Shown piece after piece: positions 59,201-64,000 of a stretch of DNA of 64,000 nucleotides. Within the stretch, counting starts at the first letter, position 1; the number at the start of each line of letters is the position of its first letter. The notes below the pieces were generated by a model. The model saw only the letters and a list, made by a program, of their open reading frames with translations. It did no database searches and was not told the origin of the DNA. The translations under genes were made by a program, and so were the position numbers. This DNA comes from Pseudomonadota bacterium (lineage in GTDB: Bacteria; Pseudomonadota; Gammaproteobacteria; Burkholderiales; Chitinibacteraceae), in the NCBI GenBank assembly GCA_026399755.1, contig JAPLQI010000111.1, positions 21,210-85,209 of the forward strand, in the 5' to 3' direction.

Positions 59201-59489
59201 AGGTAATCGATTTATTGGCATTGATGAACAAAGCCATATTACGGCTGCTGGCAATCCGCTCGGCAAGCAAGGCCATCAGGTCTTGCAACAAAGCCTTTTC
59301 GTCTCCCTTGTATTTCTTGAGCAAAGCCTCATAGGGCTTTTGGTTGAGCGGGCTCTCGGCAATAAACGCTTGCAAGTCTTCTTCAATAATCAGCGCTTGG
59401 GTGACGGTGTTCGCTTTGACTTCCTTGTAGCCCAAGCCCTCCCGAAAGAACGGGATCAGGAATTTATCTTGCAGATGAAGTTCGTTCAT
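56247..59489 (-). CDS. hsdR: Type I restriction enzyme, R subunit
   Basis: 1080 aa. The N-terminal nuclease has the PD-(D/E)XK pattern in RPDIVLFVNGIYLGYSELKSN (PD then ELK). The translocase motor has a variant Walker A, AAGFGKS, and a DEIH box (FLIDEIHRSN), then motif III-like FTATP. HsdR moves DNA and cuts it when the M2S complex meets an unmodified site. The start overlaps hsdS by four bases. It converges with the 355-aa gene, 65 bases away. Confidence 0.93.
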   Translation of the reverse strand: MNELHLQDKFLIPFFREGLGYKEVKANTVTQALIIEEDLQAFIAESPLNQKPYEALLKKYKGDEKALLQDLMALLAERIASSRNMALFINANKSITLQGIKLHLFYTSDSVIHGNALFDENIFSVVQELPYKFNFQGTQIYSFRPDIVLFVNGIYLGYSELKSNYTSQSARKNGRGKVLKDYFDAVKVYHQHIDSNEMLSDKEKQSVRKDFLKIFESAIHITTTDIGETYVIRTIADYFDEILATCREGKFDREEIEKKAHGVFKLYPLLKPDAEKKDKLKELFSALYGKLMIEKEILYYNFIERDVYVNKGVKEVKDQTGHLISPRPKQKFGTDKIMAKIDELLAHEQEPDYFEKLLEKQLVGVSEAKKKELLEKRKGYSNNKNVYSLLMQYAAGFGKSNIIGWSALQLKDLRRPDASGKAQFVYDKIMIVVDRLQLRSQIDSLILNMNIDKRMVIEATNKKTFQEALASDTRLVIVNLQKFGAVRDMLDADVLKKLAGMRIVFLIDEIHRSNSGDQHEEMVSIFDELQSPFDGEAYAGQATKKNLIIGFTATPDDHTLARFGEFSGYAESEKLWRPFDSYTMKEAIEDGFILNPLKNIVPVASKMLFDLPANPLEGFTEKEYKDAQKKQVYENRDRIDAIAKYVADLLVKDVYRQIRGTGKAMLAVHSIKAAIAYQGAVTKHFKTLVKNPKYQKYADAPIHVVYSSNQDEQSATGLNGGLTEEKVLESFALRKNGLMIVVAKLQTGFDEKKLHTLFLDKEIRGISAIQTISRVNRTTKNKNDCKIVDFSYNNVNVQNIKDAFEHFSDVVVSDFDPFGDKKVLDVLLTALRKSDTYEKFFTVFMGIYKDAAKPDDPESYLDFESSLKKYIDANPQRTADTKAKASQYFTLLNRIEYVIELDEKYSDPSFLFFWRKFNTLYNMLHRSEDVKDPIEVYFDNQIGIVEVIAEESQKKKKKPTQVAEGSQPGSGGQFDILAIIAARNEKEAKTGTLIKDFEGKIMELFNYVSVSSEGERLIVKIKSHVSECEIYDDFAKIYRRYKALHRQTVGDYFFKETEDLVEKLCDDFESKVREAHQAIE

Positions 59490-60802
59490 ACGGCGTGTCC
59501 TTCGCTCACCACTTTGATTTTTCCAGTCACCACATCGTTGATGAGGGCCTTGCGCAGGTCTTTAAGCTTTTCGATCTGGCGACTAATCGTAACGACGATG
59601 TGATCCATCTGTGCTGTCTTTTCGTCGAGATATGCACCGATGGACACTTGCTCAGCCAGTGGCGGAATGAGAAAAAATAAATCGCCAATTACCGTCGCGT
59701 TAGTTGCCGGATAGCTAACTCCATTCGACAGGGCGCAAATTTCATCAACGATGCAATTCGACGTTAGCAAATAGGAGCAATATCTATCTGCAATTTTTTT
59801 TCGCGGCGAGATAACTGCAAAACCAGTGGAGACGATTAGATCAACTACCTCCGTATCGATAGTCGCTATTGCTTTCAAATACGTCCGCACCGTTGAAATT
59901 ATCGTATCTCCTTTTTGGACGATACGTTTTGCTCTAGAGGGCGCAGTATCGAAGGTCATGCGCTCTTTTGTGTACTCTCGTGCCCCATATGTGACGCTAC
60001 CAATATCAACATAATCAAATTCATACGAAGGCGGTGTTTTCTCAGTGAGCGTATTTTTATTGATATCGCAAACTTCCTTAATACGCTTTAGCTCCCAATG
60101 CTCTGGCACTTGGCCAATCCACGTCACCCCACTGTCCTTCATCGGAACGGACTTGTCCAACCCTCGAGTGACGGTTTCGTTGATCAGCGATTGTTTAAGC
60201 TTGCCGAAGTGCGTCGCTTTCTGGCCGAGCAAATCTATTTGACGATCAATCTGTGCCGTTTTTGTATCAATGTAAGTGGCAATCGCCTGTTGCGTCGAAA
60301 ACGGCGGGACAGGAACAGTGATTGCACCGAGCTTGTCAAAATATAACCGCAGACGCATATCCATGATGCCGCGCGAATTTCTCTTGAATATTTGCTTGGC
60401 GATCTCTGTTCTAAACAAATATGAAAAATACCTTTCATCCAGTGCCTGCGTCGTTTTTCTCAAAACATCGTAAGCAGGGCTGGTAACCCCATCGTATTCA
60501 GATAAGCCAACAGAACCCATCCAAGCAAGGAGTTTGTTAACGACAATATCGCCCTTTTTCACAACCCAGTAACCATCGGTGGAGCTGGCTTTGTTGCCTC
60601 TCGCTTCCAAATCTTTTCGTGGCCTAACGCCTATGCTTGCGTAAAGCGACAACAGTTCATGGTCGTTGTCGACTGGTGCCTTGTCTGTGACGAGCCTGAA
60701 AATATCTTTAACTCTTTTCTCTTGCCACTCGGAAGGGATTTTATCGACCCATTCACCATTGCTATCTTTATATGATTCATACGAATGGGAACGGAGATTC
60801 AC
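59486..60802 (-). CDS. hsdS: Type I restriction enzyme, specificity subunit
   Basis: 438 aa with two target-recognition domains separated by conserved helical spacers. The first half ends in IATYIDTKTAQIDRQIDLLGQK and the second in IGAYLDEKTAQMDHIVVTISRQIEKL, the central and distal conserved regions. It sets the bipartite DNA sequence. Four-base overlaps with both hsdM and hsdR show tight translational coupling. The recognition sequence cannot be read from the protein. Confidence 0.93.
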   Translation of the reverse strand: MNLRSHSYESYKDSNGEWVDKIPSEWQEKRVKDIFRLVTDKAPVDNDHELLSLYASIGVRPRKDLEARGNKASSTDGYWVVKKGDIVVNKLLAWMGSVGLSEYDGVTSPAYDVLRKTTQALDERYFSYLFRTEIAKQIFKRNSRGIMDMRLRLYFDKLGAITVPVPPFSTQQAIATYIDTKTAQIDRQIDLLGQKATHFGKLKQSLINETVTRGLDKSVPMKDSGVTWIGQVPEHWELKRIKEVCDINKNTLTEKTPPSYEFDYVDIGSVTYGAREYTKERMTFDTAPSRAKRIVQKGDTIISTVRTYLKAIATIDTEVVDLIVSTGFAVISPRKKIADRYCSYLLTSNCIVDEICALSNGVSYPATNATVIGDLFFLIPPLAEQVSIGAYLDEKTAQMDHIVVTISRQIEKLKDLRKALINDVVTGKIKVVSEGHAV

Positions 60803-62869
60803 AGCAAAATCTCCTGCTCAAGAAGTTTCAGCTGCAGATCAATATTTGCGAGTTCACCTAAAATTGCGCTTACATCACGCAGTTTTTCCGGCTGATAGAA
60901 AATCTTGTTAAAGTTCAGCTCCACGCCAACGACGTTTTCCAGATACTCGAACGGCTTACTGATGTAGCGCGCCATAAAGGCTTCGATGGCAGCTTGGTTT
61001 GCCGCTGCATCTTTATGGAAGGCAACAACCTCATAGTCTTTTTGATAGTCCGCCGTTAATTCCACGCTGATTTCAATGCGCTCGGCCAGTTTCTTGGTGG
61101 CTTTTTTGTAGCTGGCGCTCACGATGATCTTGCCGCAGCCAAGCGCTTCTTTCTTGCCGTCCGCTTCTTTAATCAGGGTTTCTTGATCGGCATCGTAATA
61201 GTATTTGGCATCTGCTGTGGTGATGAGCAAAGGCTGCTCTTTGTAGTCAAATTGGGCGACGAGCGGTTTGATGCCATCGGCGCAATAATTGTCCAATGAG
61301 GCGTACTGGGTCGCATCGTACTTCGTAATACTGAATTCACTCAGCACAACTTCGCCCTGCGTGATTTTGGTGGGAGTTAGTTCAATTGAGCTGACTCGCT
61401 TCAATACGCCAAACTTATCTTCCTTCATCGGCAGATGCGCTTCAAAGGATTTACCTTGCTCATCGACATTGGTAAGCATGATGGCTTGTTTGTTGAAATA
61501 GAAAAACTCTTTATCAAACACGCGGGCGTAATCGTTGTCTTGGTAGGCCGAGAGAGTGGCCACGATTTCTAAGCGGCTCAGTTCATCCACTTCATTTTTC
61601 TTAGATCCCTTGCTTTTCTGCAAGGGCTTGAATTTTTCACTAGCGTTAATCAGCATCACTTTGTTTTTGTGAGGCGTCTGCTTGTTCTTATTAAGCACCC
61701 ACAAATAGGTATAAATCCCGGTGTTGAAGAATTCATCGGTCGGTAGCTGGATTACCGCTTCGACGATATCGCTATCGAGCATCCATTTGCGGATATTGCT
61801 TTCAGCCGAGCCCGCATCACCACTGAACAAGGTCGAGCCATTATGAACCACTACGCCCATGCCAACGCTGTCCAGCTTGGTGATGAGGTGCTGCATGAAC
61901 AGGAGTTGCCCATCTGAAATTGACGGCAAGTATTTGAAGCGGCCAGTTTTGTCGTTTTGAATATCCTTTGCATACCCCGCCCAGCTCACGCCATAGGGTG
62001 GATTAGCGATGACGACGTCGAATTCTTCGTTATCGAATTTATCATCGACCAGCGTGTTGCCATGCTCGATTTTGGAGTCGGGACGGAAGCGGCTTTCGAT
62101 TTTAGCCAGCGCGTAAAGTGCATCGTTCCAGTCTTGGCCGTAGGTTTGAGTAAGGCGTTTAAACTTCTGGTTGATGCGATCTTCGACCCCAAACAGCATA
62201 TTTCCACCGCCGCAGGTGCAGTCGTAGATTTTGAGTAGCGTGTCGGATTCTTCAATTTTGGATGCAATAATTTCAGAGATTAGAGCGATCACGTCATCAG
62301 GACGTGTATTGCTCCCCTGCGGTTTCGGCAGAAATATCGGCCCACTTGCGCTTGATGTGTTCTTCCAGCGTAGTGATTTCGGAGTTGTTGAAAGGTTTTA
62401 GATCAATTTCTGCCCACAGCTTGGTGTAACTAAACAAGACCCTCTTGGCTTTGAGCTTGGTGATGACACCCTTGATGTCGAGAAATTTTTCCCCCTCGGA
62501 GGCATCGACTCCGAGTAAGCCTTTCGTCTCGCCATCAAAGCCTTTTAGATAGGCATCGAAGTCGATCTCAAACGACTTATCGTTTTTACAAATTTCGGTC
62601 AGCGCTTGGGACTTTTCAAAAATGAAAATGTTATAGCCCTGACCTTTATCTTTGATCAGGTCGTAAAGATCATCTTTATCAATCTTGGCAAATGCCTCTT
62701 CGCCAATCTCTTTCTTTAGATCGTCAAACATACGCACCAGACGGCTTTCAATCATGAGCAGGGCAAAAAACGGCATCATGAAGGATGGCCATTCGGATTC
62801 TTTGATGCCGCAGCCACGCAGTAAGTCAGCCGTAGCCCAGATTTTTGATTCGTATTGGAGAATGTTCAT
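60799..62869 (-). pseudogene. hsdM: Type I modification subunit, split by a one-base frameshift
   Basis: The N-terminal domain (62,297-62,869, 190 aa, start at 62,869) and the methyltransferase part (60,799-62,292, 497 aa) are in different frames. At 62,299-62,305 the reading TAC ACG TCC TGA stops. Removing one base (about 62,302) gives QYTPDDVIALI, the conserved HsdM junction. Motif I (DCTCGGGNM) and motif IV (NPPYGVSW) are intact in the second part, which has a GTG start four bases after the stop and could be translated separately. Without a working M subunit the restriction system would be inert. Confidence 0.85.
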
Positions 62870-63153
62870 GGGATTAATCTCATCTATTATTCAAATATTT
62901 TTCTTGGCTTCTGCTGTCCACGCCTGAATGACTAAAAAGGCCCGATTGGGTGACAGCACATTTTATAGCCCTATATATAGAAAAGCCTCCATTGCTGGAG
63001 GCCTTTCTTGCGATTCACAAACAAATTATCAAACGGCCTTCACCACATACAAAAATGCGCTGCATTAATGTAAGGAGTTGTAAGTAAACTTTAGTGAGTT
63101 TGAATCATTTATTTGTTATTTTTTTCATTTATTTTGTGAGCCTACAACAACCA
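62870..63153. other. Right transposon end and gyrB trailer
   Basis: The hsd promoter region, a terminator (62,981-63,006) and the right transposon end lie here. On the inward strand a box CTCACAAAATAAATG (complement of 63,126-63,140) matches the left-end boxes, and a weak CTCACTAAAGTTTAC (complement of 63,084-63,098) may be a second. The 7 bases 63,147-63,153 separate the element from the gyrB stop. Confidence 0.7.
62981..63006 (-). terminator. Terminator inside the right end, facing gyrB
   Basis: On the minus strand GCCTCC-AGCAAT-GGAGGC is followed by TTTTC. It stands about 140 bases inside the element and would stop transcripts coming out of gyrB before they reach hsdM. It can thus replace the gyrB terminator displaced to 39,091. 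Confidence 0.75.
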
Positions 63154-64000
63154 TCAAATATCCACATTCCGGGCAATCAGCGCGTTTTGTTCAATAAATT
63201 GACGACGTGGCTCTACCTGATCACCCATCAAGGTGGTAAACACCGCATCCGCGCCCAGTGCGTCTTCTACGTTTACTTTCAGCAGGCGGCGGACGGTGAC
63301 GTCCATGGTGGTTTCCCAGAGCTGTTCTGGGTTCATTTCGCCCAAACCTTTATAGCGCTGGATAGCTACGTTGCGGCGGATTAGGCCGAGTAGCCATTCG
63401 ATAGCGTCTTTAAAGTTGGTTACCGACTGGATTTGCTCGCCGCGTTTTACTTTAGCGCCGTCACCCAACAAGCCGCTCAACATATCGGCGGTTTTGCGCA
63501 TTTGCGCGTAATCGCCGGATAGCAGGAAGGCTTCGTCCAAGTATTGGATGGTGGATACACCGTGCTGACGACGGGATACCTTGAGCACAAAGCTTTCTTC
63601 TGAGCGATTAAAGCTAAAGGTGTAACGCGGGCTGTTTGGCGTGACAATTTTGTCTAAGGCGGCAGTCAGCAGATCAACACTTTGCTGCGCTGCGGCTTCT
63701 GTGCCCAAGTCCAAAACAGGCAAACCAATCATGGCTTGTAATACGGCGGCATCGATAAAGCGGCTATGCCTGTCGATCACGGCTTCAGAGGCAAAATATT
63801 GGCGGGCCAATTTTTCTAGCTGCTCGCCAGCAATCGCTTCGGCATCTGCGCTTGGGAGCAGCGACGCGCCGTTTAAGGCTTGGCGCAGCAGGTATTGCTT
63901 CAGCTCTGCTTCGTCTTTTAGATAAGTCTCGCTCTTGCCATGCTTAATTTTGAATAGTGGCGGCTGGGCGATATAGATGTAGCCGCGCTCAACCAATTCT
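63154..64000 (-). CDS. gyrB: DNA gyrase subunit B, C-terminal part (cut by window edge)
   Basis: The frame is open past position 64,000; 281 codons of the 3' end are visible. Landmarks are the TOPRIM-proximal [36 protein letters not shown] and the terminal [24 protein letters not shown]. The last two are the invariant GyrB tail, which separates it from ParE. GyrB supplies the ATPase of gyrase for negative supercoiling. Its stop codon lies seven bases from the Tn7-like element, which leaves the coding region untouched but removes its original 3' trailer and terminator. Confidence 0.96.
   Translation of the reverse strand, partial: ELVERGYIYIAQPPLFKIKHGKSETYLKDEAELKQYLLRQALNGASLLPSADAEAIAGEQLEKLARQYFASEAVIDRHSRFIDAAVLQAMIGLPVLDLGTEAAAQQSVDLLTAALDKIVTPNSPRYTFSFNRSEESFVLKVSRRQHGVSTIQYLDEAFLLSGDYAQMRKTADMLSGLLGDGAKVKRGEQIQSVTNFKDAIEWLLGLIRRNVAIQRYKGLGEMNPEQLWETTMDVTVRRLLKVNVEDALGADAVFTTLMGDQVEPRRQFIEQNALIARNVDI

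Larger units (their letters stand above)
39185..63146. mobile_element. Complete Tn7-like transposon at the gyrB 3' end (23,962 bp)
   Basis: Left end 39,185-39,202 and right end 63,129-63,146 are perfect 18-base inverted repeats (TGTAGGCTCACAAAATAA), with the 5'-TGT...ACA-3' termini of the Tn7 superfamily. ACAAC is duplicated directly outside both ends (39,180-39,184 and 63,147-63,151), the 5-bp duplication of Tn7-like elements. Inside are tnsA, tnsB, tnsC and two tniQ genes, plus cargo on both sides: DUF4365-TPR, an nSTAND3-like/SMC-like pair, a type I restriction system and an unknown zinc-finger/HTH gene. The right end abuts gyrB, and tns transcription runs away from it, as Tn7R does at glmS. 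Confidence 0.95.

Noticed and set aside
39185..63146. CRISPR array or guide-RNA locus in the Tn7-like element
   Set aside because: No spaced direct repeats and no cas genes were found. The repeats at the ends fit transposase binding sites instead.

Overview
The window is a bacterial chromosome segment, most likely from a betaproteobacterium of the Neisseriales/Chromobacteriaceae type (Iodobacter- or Chitinibacter-like). This assignment is an inference from the gene families: an NDUFA9-like protein, an arcDABC cluster, a DUF6394/K+ channel pair, and a GyrB C-terminus of proteobacterial type. No rRNA, tRNA or CRISPR array was seen.

Positions 1-38,800 are ordinary chromosome. They hold an NDUFA9-like gene and ldhA, a FixL/FixJ-type two-component pair, yaaA, a K+ channel with DUF6394, the arginine deiminase cluster arcD-arcA-arcB-arcC behind an ANR/FNR-like box, and a LysR/LysE pair. 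A putrescine-to-GABA-to-succinate block follows: puuR, puuD, a glutamine amidotransferase, puuA, a polyamine aminotransferase, gabT and gabD. The rest is an MscS channel, a CHMI isomerase, two chemotaxis receptors, a metallophosphoesterase, trhO, an MFS transporter, a frameshifted cupin gene and an RsbQ-like hydrolase with a small PAS protein. The spacers of the arc and puu blocks are filled with dispersed repeats. At least five spacers hold variants of one composite repeat in the same orientation. Two MITE-like elements have clean 12-bp target duplications, and one of them sits inside a copy of the composite repeat.

Positions 39,185-63,146 are a complete Tn7-like transposon of 23,962 bp. Both ends carry the perfect 18-bp inverted repeat TGTAGGCTCACAAAATAA, and the element is flanked by the 5-bp duplication ACAAC. 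It lies 7 bp downstream of the gyrB stop codon and has cut gyrB off from its probable terminator, which is now at 39,091-39,115. The core genes, read leftward, are an AlpA-like HTH regulator, tnsA, tnsB, tnsC and two tniQ genes (340 and 611 aa). The larger TniQ has a long C-terminal part and is the best candidate for recognising the gyrB 3' end.

The cargo appears to be defence genes. On the left is a DUF4365-TPR protein, plus a two-gene unit that pairs a PD-(D/E)XK-type nuclease/nSTAND3-like ATPase (1281 aa) with an SMC/Rad50-like ATPase (884 aa). On the right is a type I restriction-modification operon whose hsdM is split by a one-base frameshift. An unrecognised 355-aa zinc-finger/HTH gene diverges from the AlpA-like gene. 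A terminator inside the right end faces gyrB and may replace the displaced one. The 3' part of gyrB closes the window.
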